64,000 nucleotides of DNA from Maratus speciosus (GCA_963932465.1 OZ010791.1:322644283-322708282); one strand, 5' to 3'. Shown: positions 11,640-24,510, counted from the stretch's first letter. Program-made: numbers and translations. The notes: generated by a model from the sequence alone, not told the origin.

Positions 11640-13074
11640 GTCCAGGCAATAGAGAATTTTACCTAGCAAAATTAATGGTAGTTCTGGAAATCGGCTTACT
11701 TTATGTTTTTAGGGTCGCTGAATCCGAATTTGTAACTTCCCACCAAAATTTCCCCCGGCAACCCCCTCCAAATTTTGGTAAAATGCCCCCCCAAAAAGGT
11801 TTTTATTAAAAAAATCAATTTGTTTATTATTTTAGGAAAAATGTATCTAGAAATTCAGAAAGTAGACAAAATTTGCAACAAATTAGATGTATGACATTAT
11901 GACTTAGGATAAAGGGGAAGGGGGGATCTGCCTTGGAATATGCGCGCGGTGCTGCGTGGACTAAGTTGCGCAATTTCACTTAACCATTCACACGTTTACA
12001 TTCGCCCTCCCATCTCCCCTCCGAACTTTCCTTATAAGGTTTACTTTAAGATTTTTCGGTCGCTGAATCCGAATTTTTAACTTACCCCCAAAATTCCCCC
12101 CCTCCGAAAATAGTTGTTATTAACTTAAATTTCTTATTGTTTTAGGGGAAAAGCATTACGAAATTCAGAAACTAGACAAAATTTGCAACAAATAGGATAT
12201 ATGACATTATGACGTAGGATAAACGGGGAGAGAGGGGGTTGCCTAGGAACATTCCCCGCGCTCTTTTCTCAAAAACCAAATTTTCTTAAAAAATCAATTT
12301 TTTGGGGGGTTGCCGGGTGAAATTTTGGTGGGAAGTTACAAATTCGGATTCAGCGACCCAAAAAACATAAAGTGAGTCGAAATCCAGAAGTAGTATTAAT
12401 TTTTCCAGGCAAAATCCCCTATTGCCTGGACTTCATAACTTAGTGCACGTAAAGCCGCAGTGCATGTTCAGAGGCAGCCCTCCCCCTCCCGGTTCATCCT
12501 ACGTCATAGTGTCATGTATCCTATTTGTTGCAAATTTTGTCTAGTTTCTGAATTTCGTAATGCTTTTCCCCTAAAACTATAAGAAATTTAAGTTAAAAAC
12601 AATTATTTGGGGGTGGGGGAATTTTGGGAGGAAGTTAAAATTCTGACTCAGCGACCCAAAAAACTTAAAGTAAACCTTATAGAGAAAGTTCGGAGGGGAG
12701 ATGGGAGGGCGAATGTAAACGTGTGAGTGGTTAAGTGGAATTGCGCAACTTAGTTCGCGCAGCACCGCGCGCATGTTCCGAGGCAGATCACCCCCTCCCC
12801 CTTCATCCTAAGTCATAATGTCATATATCTAATTTGTTGCAAATGTTGTCTACTTTCTGAATTTCTAGATGCTTTTCAATGCCAGACAATAAAAAAATTG
12901 ATTTTTTAAATAAAAACCTTTTTTTTTGGAGGGGGGGGGGGTTGCCGGGAGAAATTTTGGTGGGAAGTTAAAAATTCGGTTTCAGCGACCCCAAAAACAT
13001 ATAGTAAGCCTTTTTTCCAGAACTACAATGAATTTTGCTAGGTAGAGCCCCTATACGGTCTCTATTGCCTGGAC
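11640..13074. mobile_element. GTCCAGG composite element, copy 1
   Basis: Ends GTCCAGGCAATAG and CTATTGCCTGGAC are flanked by TA on both sides. The arms mirror each other with GGGTCGCTGAATCCGAATTT on the left and the inverse on the right. A third terminus, CTATTGCCTGGAC, lies inside and ends at 12431, dividing the element into a bounded 792-bp unit (11640-12431) and a 643-bp remainder. Within the arms, a second GCTGAATCCGAAT block repeats. It looks like a short element next to a one-ended second copy. The copy at 60539-62007 has the same plan in reverse orientation. No coding content. Confidence 0.8.
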
Positions 13075-13076
13075 TA

Positions 13077-14800
13077 GTAATTGAATCTGGAATTTAAACA
13101 ATCAGGTTAAAGTCGTTACTGCCAACCTCCCAGTTTTTTCAAGTCAAATACACAAATTTTAAACTATAAAACATAACTATATATAAAGAATAATTTAAAA
13201 CAAGAATAATTATTTAATGAAATATTCCTGGTATTAATATTGTTATTTGTTAACTTCTTTTATTGCATAAAATTTCTGGTTTTGTTCATTTTAAATACTA
13301 AACAAACAAACAACTTCCAATTTTTGGGACCACTCATTGCCATTGTGCTTTTTATGGCTTCTTTATCTACCTTAATAGTGACAATGGTACCTGTGAAAAT
13401 TCATCTTCTTATACTACAATTTCATAGTTTCTTACCTTAATATTATCATTATACTTTTTAATCAGTATTTTATCAGATAAGGTAGAGTGACTTCTCCAAA
13501 ATTCCTCTTTTAACCATTTATGTACTGAATTATATAGTCATGAAAATTTAATCTTCTAAAGCATTTTTCGTCAATTTTTGAAACCACATTACATAATCAT
13601 TTAATAAATTTTAGAAGGATTTTAGAAGGATTGGAGGATTTAGAAGGATTAATTAAATTTGAATTTATAGGGTTTTTGTGCAATATTTATAACCCAACTC
13701 AAGTCCTTTATTTTATTCATTTTTCTTAGCATTTTGTAGAATAAGGAAATCTACAAATATAGTGTTCTTACATTAGACAGATAGAAATATTTCCGAATTG
13801 AACCCCCCCCCCCCACGCCAATAAAGCTGAAAAGATGCAAAGGTAAAAGAAATTATCCTTTTAAAAATAATTTTGTTTTGTGCAACCAGTAAAGCTTTTG
13901 GAACTAGATAAAGTAATGCATCTATAACTCATTGTAAACTATATTACTACTAATCGATGCATTCAATGAATTTCATAACAAGCTATTTTAATGGTACTTA
14001 TAAGTAGCGTCAGTAGGGGTTAACTCGACCACGATTTACCTTCACTGACCACAAATCTTTTGGAGTGAGGTATATTATATTTCCTAATAGCTTGCCATAT
14101 TATCAATCGACCAATTTTAACGTCCTCAACAGCTTGCTTAACTTCTAGAACTTTTTAGAAGATTCCTTAAACATTTTGTTAGCAAGAAATTAAATCGGGA
14201 AGGAAAATAAAAATAGTAATGATATTGTATTAAATAATCCATATTTATTCCATAACAAAAATATCTTAAGAATAAAAAATTATTATCTGGTGTGAAACTT
14301 GGAAGACAGGAATGAGCGTTCCGGGAACCCAGCTTTCGCTTTAGAGTAGTATAAGTGCGATCCCGGGGGTGGGGGGGGGGGGGGAGAACTGGTGTGAACA
14401 GCAAGAAGTCAGTCTTGCTGCTGCTTTCATAGTAGAAGTACATCTTCTTTAAGCTTGTCGAAGAAAGACTAAGATCTTTCGAAAAGCCTAGCGCATTTAA
14501 AATTTTTGATGGTGTTTAAAGAAGATCTTTTAGTTCTCAAAAATACCTCAATCCGTGAGATAATCCATGTGGCCTTGTCTATACTTTCTTTCAGTTTGAA
14601 GTCTTTTTTTTTTCAGAATTACTGGAAAATAAAACTCATGCCTTTCGGATATTGTTGTACAAAATTACTTTAAAAGAATAAGAATTGTTATTTTTGTAGA
14701 TTTCTGCCAGTGTTTGAATATAATAAATTTGTTTTAAAAACAGATTTCCAGGGGCATGAAAATCACGGAACGTTGATGCGAGAGAATTTAGGATTAATTG
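13077..14800. other. AT-rich stretch, nothing assigned
   Basis: This stretch holds a poly-C run at about 13802-13814 and a poly-G run near 14366-14383. The 14138-14443 minus-strand frame has a PPPPHP run that comes from the poly-G tract. Local GC is higher at 14310-14480, but I found no exon, RNA or repeat that can be defended. Confidence 0.4.
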
Positions 14801-14803
14801 TTA

Positions 14804-17800
14804 TCTATACTTAATATTATAAAGAGGTAAAAATTGTTTATTTGTAGGAGGTAAGCTCTGGAACTACCGAACCGATTCCAAAAGTAATGGTATCAAAATG
14901 ATGGTGTTAGTCCAACTAAGAACATAGGCTATATCTTATGTCCGCGAAACTGGTCAAAAGGGGGAGCAGGAGCAAAAAACGTTCTAAAAATGCCATTTTT
15001 GTGTTACTGAAGGGCCTAGAAACATGAAATTTGGAATGGTAGTTACTTATAAGATACTAATGATCTCTAAGGACATTTCTTAAAAATATCGAAATTAAAA
15101 AGGGATGAAAATGCGCGAAAAGCGTTCTAAAAAACTTTCTAAATGGCGATTTTTGCGCAAATTCAGGAAGTACCAAACCGATTTGAAAAATAATGGTGAC
15201 AACCCTTGCTCCAACATGGGCTACATTTTATGTCGATGCCACTACCCCTAAAGGGGGTGCAGGAGCAAAAAACGTTCGAAATTGCGATTATTGTGTTACT
15301 GAAGGGTCCAGATACATGGAATTTGTCATGGTAGTTACTTATTAGATATAAATGATCTCTAAGCACATTTCTTAAAAAAAATCGAAATTTAAAAAGGGTG
15401 AAAATGCGCAAAAAGCGTTCTAAAAAACGTTCTAAATGGCGATTTTTACGCAATCTCAAGAAGTAGCAAACCAATTTAAAAAATAATGGTGTCAAAATGA
15501 TGGTGACAACCCTTGCTCCAACATAGGCTACATTTTATGTCGGTGCTACTACGACTAAAGGGGTAGCAGGAACAAAAAACGTTCGAAATTGCGATTTTTG
15601 TGTTACTGAATGGTCCAGATACATGACATTTGTCAGGGTAGTTACTTATTAGATATAAATGATCTCTAAGCACATTTCTTAAAAAAAAAATCGAAATTTA
15701 AAAGGAGTGAAAATATGCAAAAAGCGTTCTAAAAAACGTTCTAAATGGCGATTTTTACGCAATCTCAAGAAGTAGCAAACCAATTTCAAAAATAATGGTG
15801 TCAAAATGATGGTGACAACCCTTGCTCCAATATAGGCTACATTTTATGTCGGTGCCACTACCCCTAAAGGGGGTGCAGGAGCAAAAAAAAAAAAAAAAGT
15901 TCGAAATTGCGATTTTTGTGTTACTGAAGGGCCCAGATACATGGAATTTGGAATGGTAGTTACTTATAAGATATAAATGATCTCTAAGAACATTTCTTAA
16001 AAAAATAGAAATTAAAAAGGGGTGAAAATGCGCAAAAAGCGTTCTAAAAACCGTTCTAAATGGCGATTTCTACTCAATCTCAGAAAGTGCCCAACCTATT
16101 TCAATAGTAATGGTTGGAAATTGATGATGACAGCCCTTGCTCCAACATAGGTTCTATTTCATGTCGGTGTCACTACCACCTAGGGTTTGCAGAAGCAAAA
16201 AACGATCTAAATTGCGTTTTTTGTAATACTGCAGATGCTAGCAAATTCAAAGTAGGCATGGTAGTTACTTATAAGATATAAATGATCTCTAAGAACATTT
16301 CCTAAATAATTCGAAATTTAAAACGGGTGAAAAGGCGTGAAAAGAGTTCTAAAAAACGTTCTAAATGGCGATTTCTACGCAATCTCAGAATGTACTCAAT
16401 CGATTTCAAAAGTAGTGGTATGAAATTGATGGTGACAGACCTTGCTCCAATATAGGATCCAAATCATGTTGGCGTCACTACCACCTTGCGGTTGCATTTT
16501 AAAAAACGCTTTAAATTGCGATTTTTCTGATAATGAAGGGGCTAGCAACTTGAAATTGGTAATTACTTATGAGATGTAAATACTCTCTGAGAAAAGTTCC
16601 TTAAAAATTTGAAATTTAAAAGGGATGAAAATGAACGAAAAGCGTTCTAAAAACGTTCTAAATTGCAATCTCAGGAAATATAAACCGATTTCACAAGTAA
16701 TGGTTTCAAATTGATGGCGACAGTCCCCGCGCCAACATAGCCTATATTTTACGTTGATGTCACTATCACCTGCGGGTTACAGGGGCAAAAAGTTTTCTAA
16801 ATTGCGTTTTTGTGTTACTGAGGGGGGGGGGGGGTCTAACATTTTAAATCTGGAATGGTAATTACTTCAAAGATGCAAATGCTTTCTAAGAATTGTCGAA
16901 AGAAAATTCCAAATTTAAAAGGATGAAGTGAGCGAAAAGAGTTCTATAAGCGTTCTAAGTTACGATTTTTATGCAATCTTATGAAATACGAAACCGATTT
17001 CAAACATAATGGTTTCAAATTGATGGTGATAGAACTTGCTCAAACATAAGCTATATTTTATGGGTTGCAGGAGCAAAAAACTTTCTAATTTACGATTTCT
17101 GCGGTACTGAAGAGGCTAGAAACTTTAAATATAGCACGGTAGTTACTTATAAAATATAAATGTCCTCTAAGAACAGTCGAAAATAAATTTGAAATTAAAA
17201 AGGGGTGAAGGGAAGGGAAGGAGCGAAAAGCATTCTAAAAGAGTCCTAAATTACGATTTCTATGGAATCTCAGGAAATAATAAACCGATACAGAAGTTAT
17301 TGGTTGCGAATCAAGAGTGGTTGTCCCTGATCCTATACGGGCTATATTTTATGCTAGTGTCACTACCACGTGGTTGGCAGGAACAACAAGAAAGCCTTTA
17401 AAAACATCTAAATTCCGTTTTCTATAGAATATTAGGAAATACCAACCGATTTCAAGATTAATGTTGGCAAATTAATGGTGACAGTCTCTGTTTCAACATT
17501 TTTCGAGACATTCTATTTCAACTCTGTTTCGGCATTTTATGTTGGTGCCACTAACACCAGAGAGTTTGTAGACTGCTAGCCAAGAAGCTTGGAATTTGAC
17601 ATGATGATTAATTTTAAGATGTAAATGTGTTAAGATGGTTTCTAAAAAATTCAAAACTTTAAATGAATACTGAAATGAGCGTATGAAATGAGCATTAAAA
17701 GTCTCAAAATACTTTCTAAATTATCATTTAATTGGAATCAGTTTTAGTTCTTATTATTAATTAAAATCTCATTTTTGTCTATTGTACTGTTACAGTGAAG

Positions 17801-17920
17801 TTTAGTCAAACTGTGGCTTAATTTGTAATTTTTGAATTATTTCGAAAAGTGTTCTTCTAATAAAAAATAGTCATGTAAATATCACTTGGCATATTTCAAC
17901 TATTACGCGAGTAAAGCTAG
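14804..17920 (+). mobile_element. Complete non-autonomous Helitron
   Basis: The 5' end is TCTATACTTAATATTATAAA with A just outside (14803); the 3' end is GCGAGTAAAGCTAG with T outside (17921). TC at the start, CTAG at the end and insertion between A and T are the Helitron signature. The body is made of at least eight imperfect direct repeats of about 300 bp. The motif AAAGCGTTCTAAAAAACGTT or a variant recurs near 15119, 15411, 15722, 16036, 16341, 16637, 16935 and 17227, each preceded by ATAAGATATAAATG-type runs. No Rep/helicase coding is visible. The usual 3' hairpin is not obvious to the eye. Confidence 0.85.
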
Positions 17921-17933
17921 TTTGCTAGTTTTA

Positions 17934-18056
17934 GGTAGCTTTCTTTACAAAAAAGCTACCTATTGCAGTCGTTCAGAGGAAAGCGATTTCAAAAAATTTT
18001 GGTATATTTTCATCGATCATGACCCCCAGACCCCGAAACCACCCTCCGTTCAAAAT

Positions 18057-18136
<80 letters not shown>

Positions 18137-20475
18137 CTGACCTATGTCACACTGTAACTCCCGTAATTATGAACCGATTTCGATGTAATTCGGTGTGTAC
18201 ATAGTACATACCAATGTCTCGACCGAGTTCGTTGGCCAGCTTCATCCGCCGTTTTGTTTCAAAATGGCGGCCATTTAAAATTTTTAAAAAAATTTAAAAC
18301 TTGAAATGTGGTACCAAAAAATTAAAAATGGAAACATATTTTTTTCTTATGTATTTGACCTTTATACAAAGATTCCGGAGCAGTTTTTGTTTCGTCTATA
18401 TCTTAAAAAATGGCTGAGTTATAGCATTTTGAATTTCTAGCGTGGCTGACATTTTGAAACGTCCTGAATTTTGTCACGCGATAAAAGGCGTATTTATGAA
18501 CCGATTTGGATGTAATTCGGTGTGTACATAGTACATACCAATCTCTCGACCGAGTTCGTTGGCCAGCTTCATCCGCCATTTTGTTTCAAAATGGCGGCCA
18601 TTTAAATTTTTTTAAAAAATTTAAAATTTGAAATGTGGTACCAAAAAATTGAAAATGGAAAAATATTTTTTTCTTATGCATTTGACCTTTATACAAAGAT
18701 TCCGGAGCAGTTTTTGTTTCGCCTATATCTTAAAAAATGGCTGAGTTATAGCATTTTGAATTTCTAGCGTGGCTGATATTTTGAAACGTTCTGAATTTTG
18801 TCACGCGATAAAAGGCGTATTTATGAACCGATTTGGATGTAACTTCGTTTATACATAGTACATACCAATGTATCGACCGGGTTCGTTGGCCAGCTTCACC
18901 CGCCATCTTGTTTAAAAATGGCGGCCATTTAAATTTTTAAGAAAAATTTAAATTTGAAATGTGGTACCAAAAATTGAAAATTGAAAAAATATTTTCTTCT
19001 TATGTGTTTGACCTTGATAAAAAGATTCGGGAGCAGTTTTTGTTTCGTCTATATCTTAAGAAATGGCTGAGTTATAGCATTTTGAATTTCTAGCGTGGCT
19101 GACATTTTGAAACGTCCTGATTTTTCTCACGTAGTAACAGGTGTATTTATGAACCGACTTGGATATACCTTGGTGTGTACATAGTACATACAAATATCTC
19201 GACCGAGTTCGTTGGCCAGCTTCATCCGCCATATTGTTCCAAAATGGCGGCCATTTAAAAAATTTAAAAAATAAAAAAAATTAAATAAGATACCAAAAAA
19301 TTGAAAAATGAAAAAGATTTTTTTGTATGTGTTTGACCTTAATACAAAGATTCCGGAACAGTTTTTCTTTCGTCTATATCTAAAAAAAAAATGGCTGAGT
19401 AATAGCATTTTGAATTTCTCTTGTGGCTGACATTTTAAAACGACCTGATTTTTGTCACGCGATAACAGGCGTATTTATGAACCTATTTGGATGTAACTTG
19501 GTCTGTACATAGTACATACCAATGTCTCGACCGAGTTCGTTGGCCAGCTTCATTCGCCATCTTGTTTCAAAAGGGTTGCCATTTAAAAAAAATTAAATTT
19601 AAAACTCAAAATGAGGTATTAAAAAATTGGAAAATGAAAAAGATTTTTTTTATGTGTTTAGCCTTGATACAAAGATTCCGGAGCAGTTTTTGTTTCTGAA
19701 AATTTGTTCTTTTGTTGATATCTTAAAAAATGGTTGATTTATAGCACTTTGAATTTCTAGCATGGCTAACATTTTGAAACGATCTTGTATTTGTCACGCG
19801 ATAACACACGTATTCGCCTATTTCGATGTAAGAAGGCATGTGGATAGTATACATCAACACCTCGACCAAGTTCGCTGGCCAAATTCATCAGCCATCTTGT
19901 TTCAAAATGGCGGCCATTAAATTAAAATATATATATATATTTAAAGTGAGGTGCAAAAAAATTAGAAATTGAAAAAGGTTTCTTTCTTAAGTATTTGATC
20001 TTGATATAAGGATTCAGGAGCATTTTTTGTTTGTCTTTACCTTAAAAAATGGCTCAGATATAGCAGTTTCAATTTCTATTGTGGGTGACATTTTGAAAAA
20101 TCTGATTTTTTGCATGCGACAGCACTCCTATATATTAACCGATTCCGATGTGAGTGAGCATGTGCACAGCAATTACTAAGGTCTCGACCAAGTTCACTGC
20201 TTAGCCTCATCCACCATGTTGTTTTAAAATGACAGGCACTTTAAGAAATTACCGAATTTGGCAGCCAAATATAAGTTACTTTAAAGAAAAGCAGCTTGGA
20301 TAAAGCTGTCTAATTTCGCGAAATTCTCATTCATTATATTGATAAAAATTAGTATTGAATCTCCTATATTCGGTTTCCACTAAATTGAGCTTCGTGTGTT
20401 TGCATGATATAAGTTGGCTTTTTTTAAATAAGGATTATGAAAGCTACCTCTTCCTCCCGGCACTGGCCGGAAGGA
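17934..20475 (+). mobile_element. Helentron-like element, copy 1
   Basis: It starts with AGGTAGCTTTC, followed within about 15 bp by AAAGCTACCT (a 5' palindrome). Then comes a conserved leader (ATCATGACCCCCAGACCCCG) and a long AT microsatellite. It ends with GAAAGCTACC, the inverse of the start, directly followed by a GC-rich hairpin (TCCTCCCGGCACTGGCCGGA) and a T run. Subterminal inverted repeats, a 5' microsatellite, a 3' stem-loop and insertion in a T run match Helentron-type non-autonomous elements such as Drosophila DINE-1. The core holds seven direct repeats of about 326 bp, near 18168, 18495, 18821, 19148, 19474, 19815 and 20135, most with AAAATGGCGGCCATTT. No protein is encoded. Confidence 0.8.
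18058..18126. repeat. AT dinucleotide microsatellite
   Basis: About 34 uninterrupted AT units, followed by one GTATATATATC variant. It occupies the same place in the Helentron-like element as the TATC/TCTA tracts in the other two copies (about 45893 and 62487). Confidence 0.95.
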
Positions 20476-20639
20476 CTTTTTAGTTAAGAAGAGATATTTA
20501 AATGAGAAATAATTTTTAAATGTTATTAACAATTTTCTACAATGCGCAATTGGTATCGGACTCTTGCTGTAATTAGCACATCTATAATATATTCCTAGCG
20601 AGTGACCGTATGGTAATATAATGGTGACGGCTTATTTTT

Positions 20640-21146
20640 AACGAGTCGGAAATTGTACGTCAAAAGTGGCAAATGAGGTGCGTTCGTACTATAACTAGTG
20701 ATATAAATATTCAGATCTTGGTGCGATACCTGTTGCACTCTTATGCAAAAATGCATGAATACAAAATTTATTACGATTACTTATATTAAATTCAGTAATA
20801 TAGAAATAATATGACTCCATCTTAAATACGACGCAATCACCATGTCAACCTAGAATCATTACCTATCATAGGATATCACTGAATTAATTACGTATGAAAA
20901 GATTTAATAGAATGAAGAAAACTTTTATTAATATCTTTTTAAGTCTTGATTCGATTTTCTTAAAATTTTAAATAACTCGACAAAATTCTGCAACGATTAT
21001 ACCTATTAAATTTCAAAACATTTGGTTTGGTAGTTTTTGCGCTGTTATATGCGGACAGACGGACAGACAGACAAAGGGAGGGACCAAACGACAATTTTAT
21101 GACGACAATTTTACAATGATTTATATAATTACGAACAATGCACCTA
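20640..21146. mobile_element. Unclassified repeat R1, copy 1
   Basis: It opens with GGAAATTGTACGTCAAAAGT and GAGGTGCGTTCGTACTATAA, and closes with ATTACGAACAATGCACCT, roughly the inverse of GGTGCGTTCGTA. A GGACAGACGGACAGACAGAC tract lies near the right end. A second copy at 38423-38877 shares both ends, and there it sits cleanly inside a tandem array, so both boundaries are supported. Classification is open. The middle parts of the two copies differ. Confidence 0.6.
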
Positions 21147-21239
21147 AAAACGAACTTTTGCACAGTTCACGATTTCTAAAAGAGCAATATTATGTAGTAG
21201 TTACGTTTGCACAGAGTAGTACTTTTTAATCTGCTACTC

Positions 21240-21400
21240 AATATTATATAGATTTAAAATATATTGTCAAAATTTGGTGTTACATTGAAAAAACAATGTT
21301 TGGTCTGATTTTTATTTGTAGATGACCCCTAAGCAAATTTTATATACATCATTTAAAAGTAGACTTTATTTCCAATCGTTTATATATTATTGACAAAAAA
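21240..21400 (+). repeat. Fragment of CAGTCGTGG element arm
   Basis: TATTGTCAAAATTTGGTGTT through AAAAGTAGACTTTATTTCCA matches the right arm of the element at 49602-50733 (about 50525-50665) in the same orientation. It breaks off before the terminal repeat. Confidence 0.65.
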
Positions 21401-21557
21401 AGCAATTCACGAATCATGTTCAAAGTGTTTTCTCTCATGCCCAGCGCATAACTAAGTTTCGTTAAAAATTGATCTGTAAATATTCTGGAGTTCTTTGCGA
21501 ATAATATTGTTGCAACCATAGATTATCTTTGTTCAAATTTAACTACATATGTTATAT

Positions 21558-21905
21558 TGTACAATCGTGCGGAAAAAAAAGTAAATACCCTCTATTAATT
21601 CTGCAACTAATTATAATACAAGAAAGTTACTGGTATGGAACAATTGGAAATAAAGTCTACTTTTAAATGATGTGTATAAAATTTGCTTAGGAGCATCTGC
21701 AAATCAAAATCAGACTAAACTTTCTTTTTTTCAACGATAACACCTAATTTTGACAATATATTTTAAATATTCGGTTCAAACTATACCTATAAACGAAATT
21801 TCAAGTCATTTGGATGATAAGTTTTTGAATTATAAACATTCAGAAGTTAGAGCTTTTATTTTAAATAAAATTTTCAAACATTTCTTAATATCTCCTGAAA
21901 TTATA
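21558..21905 (-). repeat. Fragment of CAGTCGTGG element, inverted
   Basis: CAATCGTGCGGAAAAAAAAG at the left, then ATTCTGCAACTAATTATAAT and GAAATTTCAAGTCATTTGGA, follow the reverse complement of 50733 back to about 50380. TA precedes the terminus. It is an arm fragment; the other end is not seen. Confidence 0.65.
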
Positions 21906-22208
21906 ATAGACATCTACAGGCCTCATTAAAATAGTGTTTATAGATAGGAACTAACAATTACACACAACTTAAAAGTCATCAATACAAGTAAATAAAAAAA
22001 ATAGGTAAGTGTTTTAAAAAAGAAATTAAAACTTTAAAATTTTGCTTAGGGTTTTTTGTTTGGGGGAAATTTTAGGGAGAAAAAATTAAAATTAAAAAGT
22101 TAAATTTTCGATACTATTTATCTGAAATCTGCCGAAATACGAAAGATTCTCACTCATGTACTTGCCTCATTTACTTGTAAATAATAGATAAGGAAGAGTT
22201 TTTTAATG

Positions 22209-22211
<3 letters not shown>

Positions 22212-22244
<33 letters not shown>
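22212..22244 (+). repeat. Poly-A tract (33 A)
   Basis: An uninterrupted A run. No SINE, LINE or processed-gene sequence that I recognise lies upstream. Confidence 0.9.
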
Positions 22245-22250
<6 letters not shown>

Positions 22251-23151
22251 CTATAACTTTCCCTTCCCCCACCTCCCCCAAATTTAACTTCTTTCACTTT
22301 TGAAAGAGGGGGTGGGGTTACAATCGCGATTTTACGGTAGTTATCAGTTTAAAAATTTTACTTTCTTAAAATATTACTGATATCTATCTCCATTCCATCA
22401 TATACAAGCATCGTCTCCAGTAGCATCTGTTTCAGAGATGGAAGTAAGCTATCATTGCAAGTTTAAAACAAATGCAATAGAAAAATTTGCAAAGTTGTTT
22501 AAGGGAATGCTTTTGTATTAACAATGCATAAAAAATATTGTTGTAAACTGCTTAGTAAAATAATACCTAACACTTATTGCATTTTAGAAAACATTAAATT
22601 TATTTAAAGTACAATTGAATGTAAACGAGGGTCTTGCTCTTCATGTTCTTGCTGAAAGATGTGTTTGTGGAAGTTTCAATACAAACTCAACTTTGTGTGA
22701 GGAAAATATCTTCTATTTCAGGAAAGTTGTAGATAATGGAACTGACATTATTTCTCATGAAGTTAACTGAAAGGAACAGAATCACAGAATGATTATTGAG
22801 GCACTTGTGAACTGTTCATATCTGCCCCAAGTGATCTGTTCACAAGTGCCCTACATGGCTGCTAGAGTTAAATTGATGAATCATTAAAATTTCTCAATTT
22901 TAGAAGAAAAAGAACTTTATCAAAAATATTTATTTGTATTCATAGTATATGTTAAAACATTCAAATTCAAATAAATGAATAAATAAATATATTCGCTTAT
23001 TAACTTGGGACAAAGATTTTATTTTTGATATCTATAAACAGTGTTTTGGCTACAGAGGACATACAAAATGTCAAAGAGTTTCAAAAATCTTTTACCATAT
23101 GTCTACAGGTGCTATCATGTTTAGTAATTTTTTTCAAATAAAAAAAAACTT
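22245..23151. other. No feature recognised
   Basis: AT-rich, with no supported gene. An inverted pair of about 20 bp, AGGCACTTGTGAACTGTTCA at 22799 against GATCTGTTCACAAGTGCC at 22833, makes a local hairpin of unknown meaning. Confidence 0.45.
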
Positions 23152-23359
23152 TTAACCTTCCGTCTACCAGACGGGTCCATTGGACCCGACATGTACATTC
23201 AAAATATTTATTCAAACCAGAAATTTCTTCAAAACAAACTAAATGTATAAATCAGACAATAATAAGTTAAATAAACAAATTAAATAGTTTTAAGTAAAAA
23301 TTCTGGTGTAGAATGTTTTTATAAAACTTGAGTAAAATTTCCGGTAGTTCTAGGGTTAA
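23152..23359. mobile_element. TTAA-flanked MITE (piggyBac-like)
   Basis: TTAA at 23152-23155 and 23356-23359 enclose 200 bp. The left end is CCTTCCGTCTACCAGACGGG, directly followed by GGGTCCATTGGACCC, two nested hairpins. The right end read inward is CCCTAGAACTACCGG. The inverted similarity is partial, but the TTAA flanks, C-rich starts and size fit a piggyBac-type MITE. Confidence 0.6.
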
Positions 23360-23859
23360 TAAGTACTCAAAAATTGTGATGTTCACATCTGCCCCATGTT
23401 CACATGTGCTCCCCATCTCCCCTAAATGTATTTTCTGCCTTTTTCTAAACCCTTTTTTAATTTACACTGTTTACTAGTATCTAACGAGTAAAAAAATAAA
23501 ACACGGTTTAACCATTATTGGATACTCTGTATATACACATATCTTACACAGTTTGTGATAGTTTGAGAGGCGTATCTTTTCAAAAGCGACAGTTTCATCC
23601 CAACGAATGGAAAAAATAGATGTCCCATCTTGTCGTGTTTTCTGCAACACGAAGAAAAATTATATGCAAAAGACGGACTTCAATAACTCTTAGTAACGTT
23701 TTTATTCTTTTCCACTTGAAAAATGTTCAAGGATAATAATTTTAATCATTAGGTTTTTTTTTGCAATGTTTACCAATAGAGAATAAATTTAACTTGATCT
23801 GAGGTAAGTGAAGACATTGTTTTACAATAATATGTGGCATAGATGATAGATGCATTCAT

Positions 23860-24510
23860 ATTCTATGTTAGTTACATAGGATTTATATTTTATGTTAAAT
23901 AGCGTCACCTTTTTGATTTTCTATCGAATATGTGAAAATGTATCGCATTTTAAAATGTATTCTGAGCGTGAGAAAAAGAAAACCTTTTCCAAACTACTAT
24001 TGAGACTTATTGATACTATTGATACTACTTCCTACTATTGATATTAAGTAATAAAGGTTTCACTTTTCCACGATTTAAATTATTTTCACATTTTCGAATG
24101 TCTTTGATTGATACTTCGTTTCTTTGTAGTACTTTCGAAAAAAATAATCTATTAGCGTATGAATTGGAAGGATTTTACATTTCAGTTTTCATCTTCAACC
24201 TCCAATACATTAATTAATATTGTTTTTCAATATGCATGTACATGTGCCATATTTGCATTTGTATGAGTTTATATATGTTTATTTGTTTTATATTGTTATT
24301 TATATTTCATTACTGTTTTATTTCAATTCAGAAAATGTAAAAGAATTTCAAGAGATTTTAGTGATATTTTTTACCGAATGTACCATTTGAAAATACACAA
24401 CTTTCATTTCTTTTTCAAATTATTTAAGAATAGATAATTAGAGGAAAATTTTACCGGAGGGAAGATAGTTTTCTATAACATTTGGAATAAATTTATTTTC
24501 TTCTAGTAAT
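23860..24510 (+). repeat. 1-kb repeat, copy 1 (partial)
   Basis: TTTATGTTAAATAGCGTCAC, CTTTTCCACGATTTAAATTA, TTTCTTTGTAGTACTTTCGA and TTCTATAACATTTGGAATAA align in order with 26840-27100 and then 26345-26830. That order means this piece covers the end of one unit and the start of the next. It is the third instance of the repeat at 26295-28265. Confidence 0.65.

Noticed and set aside
14138..14443. 101-codon minus frame with PPPPHP
   Set aside because: The proline run is a poly-G tract. The rest shows no family resemblance and no start context.
14850..17500. CRISPR-like regular repeats
   Set aside because: The units are about 300 bp, imperfect and inside a Helitron in a eukaryotic genome.
20960..21163. 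Frame with SFGPSLCLSVRLSAYNSAKTTKP
   Set aside because: Translation of a GGACAGACGG-type tract within repeat R1; the same artefact appears wherever this tract is translated.
22212..22244. Poly-A as the tail of a LINE or processed gene
   Set aside because: No retroposon body, target duplication or reverse-transcriptase remnant was seen beside this or the other poly-A tracts.
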